This document shows positions 7,880 through 16,097 of a stretch of DNA of 19,206 bases, piece after piece. A program made the position numbers and the translations under genes. The DNA is taken from assembly GCA_030667885.1 (NCBI GenBank), contig DAOUVA010000014.1, positions 1-19,206 of the forward strand, given 5' to 3'. Position 1 is the stretch's first letter. Every line of letters starts with the position of its first letter. Source of the stretch: Phycisphaerae bacterium. Its GTDB lineage: Bacteria > Planctomycetota > Phycisphaerae > Sedimentisphaerales > Anaerobacaceae. The notes under the pieces were generated by a model. It did not search any database and had not been told where the DNA came from. It saw only the letters and a list, made by a program, of their open reading frames with translations.

Positions 7880-9472
7880 ATGAAGGCGGGAAGAAATTTC
7901 TTATTTGCTGTAGGATTTGCTCTTTTGGCTCTCTATGGCTCGAATTTGGCAGCCTGGACAGAGCCGGTGCCGGTAGTTGAAATAAATACTGATTCCCACG
8001 ACAGGGCACCGTTTTTATCTTTTGACGGACTGACACTTTATTTCTCCAGACAGGACGAACCAGGAAGGCACTTTAGCCGCCTCTACCAGGCAACACGTAC
8101 GGATCCTTTTGCACCATTTACTTCGGTAGAACAAATAAGTACTCTGAATTATTCCCTTGGACATGTCGATTATGCTTGGGTTTCTGCGGACAACCTAAGG
8201 ATGTATTATTATAGAACTGAGGGATCTATACGCAGAATCAAATTCACCAAAAGGTCAACAATTGATGAACAATGGAAACCTGGTAACAATATTAGTTCGT
8301 TGTACAATCTTGGTGATGTCTCCAATCCTTCCCTGACTCAAGATGAATTGACGATTGTTTTCACCGGCCGTGATATTCCAGGTGGACTGGGAGGATATGA
8401 TATCTGGATGGCAACCAGACACAATAGAAACTCACCTTTTACAAATTTTATCAATCTCGCAGAAATAAACAGTACTGAGCAGGATGCTCATCCATCCATC
8501 TCATCTGACGGACTAACACTGTACTTTGATTCCGAACGTAATGGAACCGGTCAATTGTTCAGAGCAACAAGAGAATCTCTTGATACTCACTTTGATAATC
8601 CAGAGCATTTGTCCTTTTTCGATTCACCGGGAGATTACCTTTTTTATCCATCTCCGAGTCGTGATGGAACATCTTTTTACTTCGCACGATGGTCGGAGAA
8701 CGATATGGCGGATATTTATGTTTCTTATATCTCCGACGCCGATACCTATTATGTCGATGCCGTCAACGGCAATGACTTAAATAACGGCACAAGTCCCGAA
8801 ACAGCTTTCGCAACTATTCAGAAGAGCATTGATGCCGCAAAGGATGAATCAACAATCCTGGTCTATCCCGGGGTTTACACCGAAATAATCGATTTCAAAG
8901 GTAAGGCAATAACACTCCAGGGTCTCGTCGGTGTTGCCGGTGTGCCTGTACTGGAGAATCCTGATGATTTCACAGTTTGTTTTTCCAATGGTGAAGGCCC
9001 TGATAGTGTGCTGAAGAATTTTGTAATAAGAAACAGTTTCATGGCTATCTTTATTGCAGGCACTTCGCCGACTATAAGTAATGTAACAGTAGTGTACAAC
9101 AAATACGGCATCAATGCCTATGCCGACGCACAACCGGATATCAGCAATTGTATATTATGGGGTAACACTAACAGTAATCTGGACGGGTGCCGGGTGCGTT
9201 ATAGTTGCTTAAAAGAAGCAGCTGCAGGTGAAAATAACATCGATGCAGACCCGCTCTTGGCTGACCCGGATAACGGTGACTATCATTTGTTGTCCGAGTA
9301 TGGGCGATATTGGCCGGACCATGATATATGGGTCCTCGACAAACTTACCAGCCCCTGCGTTGACGGCGGCGACCCGGCGGTTAACACAGCCACTGAACCC
9401 ACGCCAAATGGTGGTCGGCTCAACATGGGTGCCTATGGTGGAACACGTTACGCCAGTATGAGCGAAATGTAG
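7880..9472 (+). CDS. Secreted protein: PD40-type beta-propeller repeats plus parallel beta-helix
   Basis: 530 residues from ATG 7880, preceded by GGAGG (7867-7871) at 8 nt; an in-frame ATG at 7865 overlaps that ribosome binding site and is less likely. Residues 1-25 form a signal peptide. Residues 40-285 carry five PD40/WD40-like repeats marked by SFDGLTLYFS (47-56), VSADNLRMYY (101-110), LTQDELTIVF (152-161), SSDGLTLYFD (208-217) and SRDGTSFYFA (260-269). Residues 289-445 start with YYVDAVNGNDLNNGTSPETA and are typical of parallel beta-helix (DUF1565-like) proteins. The end, NGGRLNMGAYGG (510-521), is a common planctomycete ending. No catalytic residues or C-terminal sorting motif were seen. 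Probable role is extracellular carbohydrate binding or processing, unproven. Confidence 0.8.
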   Translation: MKAGRNFLFAVGFALLALYGSNLAAWTEPVPVVEINTDSHDRAPFLSFDGLTLYFSRQDEPGRHFSRLYQATRTDPFAPFTSVEQISTLNYSLGHVDYAWVSADNLRMYYYRTEGSIRRIKFTKRSTIDEQWKPGNNISSLYNLGDVSNPSLTQDELTIVFTGRDIPGGLGGYDIWMATRHNRNSPFTNFINLAEINSTEQDAHPSISSDGLTLYFDSERNGTGQLFRATRESLDTHFDNPEHLSFFDSPGDYLFYPSPSRDGTSFYFARWSENDMADIYVSYISDADTYYVDAVNGNDLNNGTSPETAFATIQKSIDAAKDESTILVYPGVYTEIIDFKGKAITLQGLVGVAGVPVLENPDDFTVCFSNGEGPDSVLKNFVIRNSFMAIFIAGTSPTISNVTVVYNKYGINAYADAQPDISNCILWGNTNSNLDGCRVRYSCLKEAAAGENNIDADPLLADPDNGDYHLLSEYGRYWPDHDIWVLDKLTSPCVDGGDPAVNTATEPTPNGGRLNMGAYGGTRYASMSEM

Positions 9473-9554
9473 GGCCTTGATGCCCATTAAACCAAGAGGG
9501 AATTAATAATTTGCAATTTCCCAAAACGACTAAAGACTCCACCATATCCGCCGA

Positions 9555-10910
9555 TCAATAACGCATAGGAAACCTGCCGCAAAGTTGTTTCACTTTGACT
9601 CTGACCTCGTCCCGTAGAGATTTGTCTATCTCGTACTCGCTGTCTGATTTCACTTTTACTTCCTTCAGCACCACATCTATCAGCGCCGATATGCTACCCA
9701 TCTCTACTGGTCCCATTCCATTCTTCGTAACAATAGGCGTCCCTAACCTCACACCGCTGGTAATCGCAGCACTCTTCTTATCGTAAGGCAGTCTGTTCAT
9801 ATTGACAATTATACCGCACTCCTCAAGGCATTTTTGCCCCGCCAATCCCGTCAGGCCCTCTCTCAGATTACCAACATTTACCAACACCATATGGTTGTCA
9901 GTCCCCCCGGTTACTACATCATATCCCAGACCCGCCAGACCACCCGCAAGCGCCTTTGCGTTGTCTATGATTTTGAATTGTCTCGCCCTGTACTCATCGG
10001 AAAGTGTTTCCTTGAAAAAAACCGCCTTGGCCGCAACGTTATTCAAATAAGGTGTCCCCTGCATCCCCGGAAACGTCGTCTTTTCAATATGCTCCCACAA
10101 AGCTATGTCCCTGCCTCCGACCTTAATCTTGCTCTCGTAGTCTTTGCCCATCACTATCAGCCCGCCTCTGGGCCCGCCCGGCTTGTACGTGCTTGTCGTT
10201 GTAAAGTGCGCATAATCCACACAAGACGGATGAGCGCCGGCCATCATCAATCCGGCTATATGTGAAATGTCCGCCAAAAGATACGCACCGACACTGTCCG
10301 CTATCTCTCTGAATTTCTTAAAGTCAATCGTTCTCGAATATGCCGACGCTCCGCATATAATCAGCTTCGGTTTGACTTCGCGCGCCTGCCTGCCGATGGC
10401 ATCGTAGTCCAGGAGAAAGGTTTCCTTATCCACATAATAATTTTCTATATCAAAGAATTTACCGCTGAATGAAACCTTTGCCCCGTGCGAGAGATGCCCC
10501 CCCTGGTCCAAGCCGAGACTTAATACCTTATCGCCCCTGCCCAATATTGCCGTAAGGATAATCTGGTTGGCGCCGGTCCCCGAATGGGGCTGGACATTTG
10601 CGTACTTGGCACCGAAGGCTTCCCTGGCCCTTGCCGCCGCCAGCCTTTCCACCTCGTCAACAATCTCGCATCCACCATGATACCTGGCCCCCGGAAAACC
10701 CTCCGTTGTCTTATTCTGAATGACCGAGCCGAGAGCCGCCAAAACCGCTCTTGAGCATTGGTTCTCCGCCGCGATAAGCTGCAAGCTGCTTTGCAGCCTT
10801 TCGTACTCTTTCGTTATTAACTCATAGACCCGGCTGTCATTGTCTTTTAGAGTACTGAATATATCTTTGCCAAAGGCCTGCGCAGATAGTTGTCCAGGAA
10901 ACAATTCCAA
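9555..10910 (-). CDS. glyA: Serine hydroxymethyltransferase (divergent)
   Basis: 451 residues, TTG start at 10910; no ATG lies between the upstream in-frame stop and the conserved region, and AAAGGA sits 10 nt upstream. Fold-type I PLP enzyme interconverting serine and glycine with tetrahydrofolate. Matches include LQLIAAEN (43-50), EGFPGARYHGGC (70-81), YANVQPHSG (103-111), GGHLSHGAKVSFSGK (137-151), ASAYSRTIDF (188-197), DISHIAGL (214-221) and TYKPGGPRGG (241-250) with the Schiff-base Lys243. Compared with the canonical family, Ser of LIASEN is Ala48, Tyr of RYYGG is His78, and His of THK is Tyr242. Asp214, His217 and Arg388 remain. The gene is 32 nt downstream of rseP. It is probably a real SHMT, but altered specificity cannot be excluded. 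Confidence 0.85.
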   Translation of the reverse strand: MELFPGQLSAQAFGKDIFSTLKDNDSRVYELITKEYERLQSSLQLIAAENQCSRAVLAALGSVIQNKTTEGFPGARYHGGCEIVDEVERLAAARAREAFGAKYANVQPHSGTGANQIILTAILGRGDKVLSLGLDQGGHLSHGAKVSFSGKFFDIENYYVDKETFLLDYDAIGRQAREVKPKLIICGASAYSRTIDFKKFREIADSVGAYLLADISHIAGLMMAGAHPSCVDYAHFTTTSTYKPGGPRGGLIVMGKDYESKIKVGGRDIALWEHIEKTTFPGMQGTPYLNNVAAKAVFFKETLSDEYRARQFKIIDNAKALAGGLAGLGYDVVTGGTDNHMVLVNVGNLREGLTGLAGQKCLEECGIIVNMNRLPYDKKSAAITSGVRLGTPIVTKNGMGPVEMGSISALIDVVLKEVKVKSDSEYEIDKSLRDEVRVKVKQLCGRFPMRY

Positions 10911-10942
10911 AATCTTCGTATCCTTTCTTACACCGGCATTGC

Positions 10943-13081
10943 TCAGCTAAAAAAACTTCTGACAATATCGTTAAAAGTTACGTATAGAATAAGCGTCAAA
11001 ATAAGTGCCCAGCCTGCATAAGCTATGATTCCCTGAGCACGTTCACTGAGCGCCGAACCCTTGATTTTCTCAACCAACAAAAGAACAACCAGCCCTCCGT
11101 CAAGGGGCGGCAATGGCAGAAAGTTAAACACCGCAATTACCGCGCTTATAAGACCAAGAAAATAGACGTAGTAAATCAATGGCTGCTCGGCCACTATGCG
11201 ATAGCTCAGTGAGATAATGCCGACAGGCCCCATAAGGTTCTTGGGACTGACAAGCCCGCCAATCAGACGCCTTAATGTTACGTAGGTCTGGGCAACGAAC
11301 ATTACTGTCCTTCTATAACCCATCACAATCGCATCGATGGGACCACTGGCCTTGTAAGATCTTTTCAAATCATCAAAAGGAATTATTTCAGCAAAATCAG
11401 ATTTAACGGTGATACCCTCTCCGTTGTTATCGACATTCAAGGCAACGCTGCCCGCTATCTGCTCATCGACACGCCAGTTAATCGTGATGCGCTCACCGTC
11501 GTATCGCCTGATTTCTCTGATTATTTCGTAAAAGTTTGAAACGGGCGCCCCGTCAACCGCCGTTATCGCAGCACCGCGCGGAATGTCCAATTTATCCGGC
11601 ACGCCTTCAGCGTCGATAATCTTGGCGACAATCGGATGCTCAGCATCAAGCACAACGCCAATTCCAATAACAACCCTTTCGCTACCGGCAGGTTTCTTAG
11701 GCGTAACAATAACCGTAAGAGTCTTGTCGGCACCGCTGGCACTGCTGCGCAGAACCTGGATTGGCAGTTCTTTGTCTTCGGACGATTCAGTAATACTGCG
11801 CATCTCACTATAAGTGGGATTCTCGATATCGCCAATCGCTAAAATAATATCACCGGACTGCAACGAAGACTCACTATCCTCAGCCCCGGAAGTCAATTTG
11901 TCCGAAACAACGCCTATTCGCAAACGAGGAACCATGGAATAAATATGGTAAAGCTTGCTTTCAGACTCAATACCATGGCTGCTGGCAAAAATCAAATCCA
12001 GTCCAATTTGCGATGCAACCACCTCTGTTTCTCCCGAGTCCCCCATCCGCTCAACAGACAACGCTACTTCCGGAACAAGACTGCCCTGAATCACTTCCCT
12101 CAACTCCCAGAAGCTCTGCACCTCCCTGCCGTCAACAGACTTGATTTTATCGCCGGTCAGAAAGCCCGTCTTGGAAAACAAATCGCTGGCGCCATCTTCG
12201 CTAAGCCGTGCAACAGTCAAACTTATCGGTATCTCAATGCCGAATGCTCTCATCTGACTACCCGGCAAAAGCTCTGCAACAAGCTCTAAATCCTCTTCAG
12301 TACCGTCTTCATGCCTTACTTTCATCGGGACCTTTTCATCTTCACCGGACAAAGCCGCCGCTATCCCGATATTGCTAAAATCAAGATCGTCGCTTTTGCC
12401 TGCCACCGAAATTACTTCATCACCGGCTCTGAGTCCTGCTCGCGAAGCCGGCGAATCCGGCTTTACCACACCAACAACGGCAGGCGTCAGATTTATGCCG
12501 ATAAGAAAAACTATCATAAAGATAATAACCGCGCTGATAATGTTACAACAAACTCCCGCCGCTAATACGGCCGCACGAATACTTTTCGGCTTATTCGCAA
12601 AAGAACGGGGATCATCGCTGCTCTTCACCGTACTGGTGTCCTCCTGACCTAACAGCTTAACAAAACCACCGAACGGAATAAGACCCATACGGTATTCCGT
12701 TTCACTGGCCTTGCCTTTGCCCTTGATAGTAATCCTTAACGCGCCTTCATTGGAATCATCACCTTCATCGGAATCAGCGCCTTCTTTGGGAAATATTTCA
12801 GGCAATATCCGAATGCGAATACCTTCTTCTTTTCTCTGCACACCGATCAGAGTTGGCGGCATAAAAATTGAAAATGCTTCAACCTTTATATTCGACAATT
12901 TGGCAACAATGAAATGCCCGAACTCATGAATCATAATAACCGATCCGAATCCAAGAAGGACAAGAAGCACATTGCCGAATGCGCTGACATTGCTAATGAT
13001 AAAATAAAGAATCATCACAACAGCAGCTGCAAACACAATCAAACGAAAATACTTATTAAAAAAATCTTTCTCTTTCGACAT
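10943..13081 (-). CDS. rseP: RseP-type site-2 protease with four PDZ-like modules
   Basis: 712 residues; ATG at 13081 with GGAG 8 nt upstream. Intramembrane zinc metalloprotease: HEFGH at 52-56 and the third ligand motif PLPPLDGG (656-663). Family members cleave membrane-bound anti-sigma factors and signal-peptide remnants. Usual length is about 350-450; this one is enlarged. One hydrophobic span (12-30) precedes the catalytic span, others lie near 168-196, 636-655 and 685-705. PDZ-like modules are centred on AGDEVISV (219-226), GDKIKSVDG (310-318), GDIILAIGD (410-418) and GAAITAVDG (503-511). An acidic insert, GADSDEGDDSNEG, lies at 101-113. It sits between dxr and glyA, 44 nt after dxr; the dxr-rseP pairing is common in bacteria. 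Confidence 0.92.
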   Translation of the reverse strand: MSKEKDFFNKYFRLIVFAAAVVMILYFIISNVSAFGNVLLVLLGFGSVIMIHEFGHFIVAKLSNIKVEAFSIFMPPTLIGVQRKEEGIRIRILPEIFPKEGADSDEGDDSNEGALRITIKGKGKASETEYRMGLIPFGGFVKLLGQEDTSTVKSSDDPRSFANKPKSIRAAVLAAGVCCNIISAVIIFMIVFLIGINLTPAVVGVVKPDSPASRAGLRAGDEVISVAGKSDDLDFSNIGIAAALSGEDEKVPMKVRHEDGTEEDLELVAELLPGSQMRAFGIEIPISLTVARLSEDGASDLFSKTGFLTGDKIKSVDGREVQSFWELREVIQGSLVPEVALSVERMGDSGETEVVASQIGLDLIFASSHGIESESKLYHIYSMVPRLRIGVVSDKLTSGAEDSESSLQSGDIILAIGDIENPTYSEMRSITESSEDKELPIQVLRSSASGADKTLTVIVTPKKPAGSERVVIGIGVVLDAEHPIVAKIIDAEGVPDKLDIPRGAAITAVDGAPVSNFYEIIREIRRYDGERITINWRVDEQIAGSVALNVDNNGEGITVKSDFAEIIPFDDLKRSYKASGPIDAIVMGYRRTVMFVAQTYVTLRRLIGGLVSPKNLMGPVGIISLSYRIVAEQPLIYYVYFLGLISAVIAVFNFLPLPPLDGGLVVLLLVEKIKGSALSERAQGIIAYAGWALILTLILYVTFNDIVRSFFS

Positions 13082-13125
13082 TCAATAATCTCCATATTTA
13101 GCAAACAGTTTATACTCCTGCGCTC

Positions 13126-14292
13126 TTATGCCCTTGTGCAATTGTGCACTTTCAATTTAACCTCTTTTCTGGCCCACGCATCCGCTTCAAGCAACTCCTC
13201 GATCGATGCGCTGGTCTTAACATCATGCTTATTCAAACAATGCTCGATAAGCTCCACTATCGTAACAAATTCTATCCCCCCCGCCAAGAACTCCTCTACC
13301 GCCGCCTCATTTGCCGCGTTGAAAACCGCAGCCGCCGTGCCGCCCGACCGCACAACTTCATAAGCCAGACGAAGCGCTCGAAACGTCTCTAAATCAGGCT
13401 TCTCGAATGTAAGCTTGCTTATCTTCTCCAGACGGAGCCGCTTGGCAATACCTGCAACTCGCTTTGGATACGTCAATGCATACTGAATCGGAATACACAT
13501 ATCAGGCTCGCCGAGCTGTGCTACAATCGAGCCGTCCACAAACTCGACAAGCGAATGAATTATCGACTCAGGATGAATCAAAACTTCAATTTTATCCACA
13601 GGCATATCAAAAAGCCACCGGGCCTCGATAATTTCAAACGCCTTATTCATCATAGTAGCCGAATCAACCGTGATTTTCGGCCCCATATTCCAGACAGGAT
13701 GAGAAAGCGCCTGCTCCAGCGTTACGTTCTGGATGTCCTCAGCCCTGGCACCTCTAAAAGGCCCCCCCGAAGCCGTCAGTATGATTTTATTGACCTCTTC
13801 ACGAGTGCCCGATTGCATAGCCTGGAAAATAGCTGAATGCTCACTATCAACCGGCAATATTACCCCGCCGTTGTTCCTTACCTCGTTCATAAGCAGCTCG
13901 CCCGCAACAACAAGCGGCTCCTTGTTTGCAACTGCAAGCTGCTTGCCGCACCTGGCCGCCGCAAAAACAGCTGGCAGACCCGCAACACCGACAACCGCCG
14001 TAAGGACAATATCAACTTCCTCAATTTCCGCTGCCTCAACCAGGCCATTCGGACCGGTCAAAACCTCAACATCCAGATCGCCGAGAAATTCGCGAAGCTG
14101 CCCGGCATAGTCTGGATTTGTAACTGCGACGAATTTGGGCTTATAAAGCCTGGCTTGTTCAGCCAAAAGCTCTACGTTGCTGTGAGCGCTTAAAGCGATA
14201 ACCGAATAACCCGGCCCAAGCGCATCGATTACACGAAGAGCATTTTTGCCTATCGAACCCGTCGAACCCAAAATAGCAATCTGCTTTGTCAT
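13126..14292 (-). CDS. dxr: 1-deoxy-D-xylulose-5-phosphate reductoisomerase
   Basis: 388 residues, ATG at 14292. Catalyses NADPH-dependent conversion of DXP to methylerythritol phosphate, the committed step of the MEP isoprenoid pathway; cytoplasmic. Seen: NADPH loop ILGSTGSIG (7-15), ANKEPLVVAG (122-131), metal site VDSEHSAIFQ (148-157, Asp149 and Glu151), SGGPFR (175-180), HPVWNMGPK (198-206) and DSATMMNKAFE (210-220, Glu220 as third metal ligand). The length is normal. Deviations from common sequences are Pro126 where Ser, Thr or Ala usually follows NKE, and Asn-Met-Gly-Pro in the HPxWxMG loop. First gene of a dxr-rseP-glyA operon, with a strong promoter about 160 nt upstream. No clear Shine-Dalgarno before the start. 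Confidence 0.95.
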   Translation of the reverse strand: MTKQIAILGSTGSIGKNALRVIDALGPGYSVIALSAHSNVELLAEQARLYKPKFVAVTNPDYAGQLREFLGDLDVEVLTGPNGLVEAAEIEEVDIVLTAVVGVAGLPAVFAAARCGKQLAVANKEPLVVAGELLMNEVRNNGGVILPVDSEHSAIFQAMQSGTREEVNKIILTASGGPFRGARAEDIQNVTLEQALSHPVWNMGPKITVDSATMMNKAFEIIEARWLFDMPVDKIEVLIHPESIIHSLVEFVDGSIVAQLGEPDMCIPIQYALTYPKRVAGIAKRLRLEKISKLTFEKPDLETFRALRLAYEVVRSGGTAAAVFNAANEAAVEEFLAGGIEFVTIVELIEHCLNKHDVKTSASIEELLEADAWARKEVKLKVHNCTRA

Positions 14293-14451
14293 AAATACCG
14301 GTTCCGGCTATTCATTATTCCAGGTGCTGCTTTTGCGTCAAGATTGATTATGTGACGTGTCATTCCTGCGAAACTTGCCCCTTCGCCAAAGCCCGGAGCT
14401 TCGAATCCACAAACATCAGCGATATAATATAACTCAATATTACCAATAAAC
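14293..14451 (-). promoter_or_regulatory. Long 5' leader of dxr
   Basis: Using the promoter at 14458-14486, the dxr transcript has an untranslated leader of roughly 160 nt. It holds small inverted repeats (for example GCGAA/TTCGC and TGAC-AC-GTCA read on the minus strand) but nothing I recognise as a known riboswitch or a T-run terminator. The region is open in one frame, but that frame would have to start at the TTG of the -35 box. Confidence 0.35.
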
Positions 14452-14457
14452 ACCGAT

Positions 14458-14486
14458 AGTATGCCAAGGATCCCCCAAACTGTCAA
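14458..14486 (-). promoter_or_regulatory. Sigma70-type promoter of dxr-rseP-glyA
   Basis: On the minus strand, TTGACA (14486-14481) is followed after exactly 17 nt by CATACT (14463-14458). The -35 box is a perfect consensus and the -10 box matches 4 of 6. It lies upstream of dxr and downstream of the AraC-type gene on the same strand, so it separates the two transcription units. Confidence 0.6.
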
Positions 14487-14589
14487 GATAAGAGTTCCTC
14501 ACATGTCTAAAAACTATTACCGTCATAGCAATGCCGACCCGAAGTACCGCCCCAAATATGAAATACGATTATAAAGGTGTGGAAATCTT

Positions 14590-15867
14590 TTATTTTCGTT
14601 GATTCTTTGTCCTGAACTGCAGCGGCGTCATACCGACAAACCCTTTAAAAGTCCGAGTAAAATAACTTTGATTATTATAGCCGACCTCAAAGCATATCTC
14701 CGTACAGTTCTGGTCCGTCGCCAGCAATAATTGTTTTGCCCATTCTATCCGAACACTTGTCAGGTAATCTATAATAGTAATACCCATCTGCTCTTTGAAT
14801 ATATGGGCCATCCTCGAAACGCTCAGATGCGAAGCCCTGGCAACGTCGGCAAGCGCTATAGGCTTATTATAATTGGCGTCGATATAATTTATTGCCGGCC
14901 GGATTTGGCTCACCTTCCGAGCGTCCTGCGAAGAATAAACCAGCTCGATAAATTCGTTCAGCGCCGTGCTTATCCAGGCACACAAATCCTCCTGATTGTT
15001 AATCCGCATCACCTTGTTCACATAGTTAAGATTCTTCTCCAACATAACATCAATATTCACCCCACCCTGCACCGCCGACCGGCTCAGAATACTCAGAAGC
15101 TCCAGCATCCGCGCCTTAAGGATTCCCAAATCCCCGATAGTCTTGAACAATATCGTCCCCAGTATCGAATTAAGAATCTCTTTGGCACCCGTTCTGTCGC
15201 CGATTTTGACCTTGCTCATCAGCTCCCGTTCGCTTTCGAGAGGATACTGCCACTCGGTACCGAGCCTTTTCTTCTCCTGGATAAACTCGCCAATCTGCGA
15301 CTGCTGCTCCGAACGCTCACGCCGCCATCTGATAACACGAGGATCAAAAGCGGCCACCTCATACAGCAAATCAAACAGAAACTGTGCGGCCTTGTTGATT
15401 TTCCGCCCCTGGATAAACGGCAGCTCACGCATCGCCGCCGTCAGTTTCTTCCTGTTCACATCAATACCATCTAACCGTTTTTCAACATCCCTGATTAAAA
15501 TTTGCGTCACAGGCTCCCACAGGCATTTACCGAAAAATATTCCACCCAGCGCCTTGTCCTTATCCATAACCGGCACACAAACCAAAACTATACCCGCATG
15601 GCAAAGCGATATATAAGATTGACCGGTCTCTATCGCCGTCTCAAGGCTCCGCCGCCGCTCTCGGTTACACCTGCGAAGACCCACCTTGCTGCTCTGGACA
15701 ATCCTGCAAAACGCCGGATTACAATCGCCGCTGCACATCTGCCTGACCTCTTTACCCTGGATATTCCTCGTCTCCAACCCCAATTGGAAATGCCTGCGAA
15801 AAACACTCTCGATTTTCTCGAACTTGTCTTTACCAAGCAGCTTTACTAACGATACTTTTTCAGCCAT
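14590..15867 (-). CDS. PocR-domain AraC-family transcriptional regulator
   Basis: 425 residues, ATG at 15867 with AGGAG 11 nt upstream. Residues 10-175 form a PocR-type ligand-binding domain: a cysteine series C45-x3-C49-x4-C54-x12-C67, then SLCHAGIVLVCVPV (87-100) and GGIFFGKCLWEP (108-119). A helical linker occupies roughly 180-320. The C-terminal AraC DNA-binding domain (about 323-420) has two helix-turn-helix units: IALADVARASHLSVSRMAHI (337-356) and, around 387-406, CTEICFEVGYNNQSYFTRTF. PocR in Salmonella responds to 1,2-propanediol; here the ligand is unknown. It is divergent from the secreted 622-residue protein, the likely target. Its promoter is overlapped by an inverted repeat, which suggests autoregulation. 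Confidence 0.9.
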   Translation of the reverse strand: MAEKVSLVKLLGKDKFEKIESVFRRHFQLGLETRNIQGKEVRQMCSGDCNPAFCRIVQSSKVGLRRCNRERRRSLETAIETGQSYISLCHAGIVLVCVPVMDKDKALGGIFFGKCLWEPVTQILIRDVEKRLDGIDVNRKKLTAAMRELPFIQGRKINKAAQFLFDLLYEVAAFDPRVIRWRRERSEQQSQIGEFIQEKKRLGTEWQYPLESERELMSKVKIGDRTGAKEILNSILGTILFKTIGDLGILKARMLELLSILSRSAVQGGVNIDVMLEKNLNYVNKVMRINNQEDLCAWISTALNEFIELVYSSQDARKVSQIRPAINYIDANYNKPIALADVARASHLSVSRMAHIFKEQMGITIIDYLTSVRIEWAKQLLLATDQNCTEICFEVGYNNQSYFTRTFKGFVGMTPLQFRTKNQRK

Positions 15868-15917
15868 TTACACTTATACTCCTATGCTCTTTTGCTCTCG
15901 GCGGACATTTTTCCCCC

Positions 15918-15935
15918 ATAGCAAGATAGTGCTAT
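15918..15935. promoter_or_regulatory. Inverted repeat, candidate operator
   Basis: ATAGCA (15918-15923) and TGCTAT (15930-15935) form a perfect 6-bp inverted repeat with a 6-nt spacer. It overlaps the -10 box and expected transcription start of the PocR-AraC gene. A bound regulator would block that promoter. Which protein binds, if any, is not known. Confidence 0.35.
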
Positions 15936-15961
15936 TATACCATTTAGCAGGATAAGAACAA
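15934..15961 (-). promoter_or_regulatory. Extended -10 promoter of the PocR-AraC gene
   Basis: Read on the minus strand, TGGTATAAT gives a perfect TATAAT (15939-15934) with the TG of an extended -10. A weak -35, TTGTTC (15961-15956), lies 16 nt upstream. Transcription would start near 15927, about 60 nt before the ATG. Confidence 0.55.
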
Positions 15962-16016
15962 AACTATTTCCCCCGCCTATCCTGTGGACATTCGACACCG
16001 GCACTTATCAAAATAA

Positions 16017-16049
16017 TTGGACTTGCCGGGGAAGTTCAGATATTATAAT
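16017..16049 (+). promoter_or_regulatory. Candidate promoter of the 622-residue secreted protein
   Basis: TATTATAAT at 16041-16049 contains a perfect TATAAT (16044-16049). Only a poor -35 is visible (TTGGAC, 16017-16022; 18 nt before TATTAT). A weak -35 would fit a promoter that needs an activator such as the divergent AraC protein. Confidence 0.3.
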
Positions 16050-16097
16050 TCCCGACCTGTAAGCCAACAAAAATATCGATATAGTGGAGCGATACAA

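Noticed and set aside
9498..9522. GGGAA/TTCCC hairpin between convergent genes, possible terminator
   Set aside because: Only five pairs, interrupted by mismatches and with no clear T-run on either strand.
14289..14486. 65-codon minus-strand frame overlapping the dxr start
   Set aside because: Its only start is the TTG inside a perfect -35 box, and the peptide has no recognisable features; the region is better explained as dxr promoter and leader.
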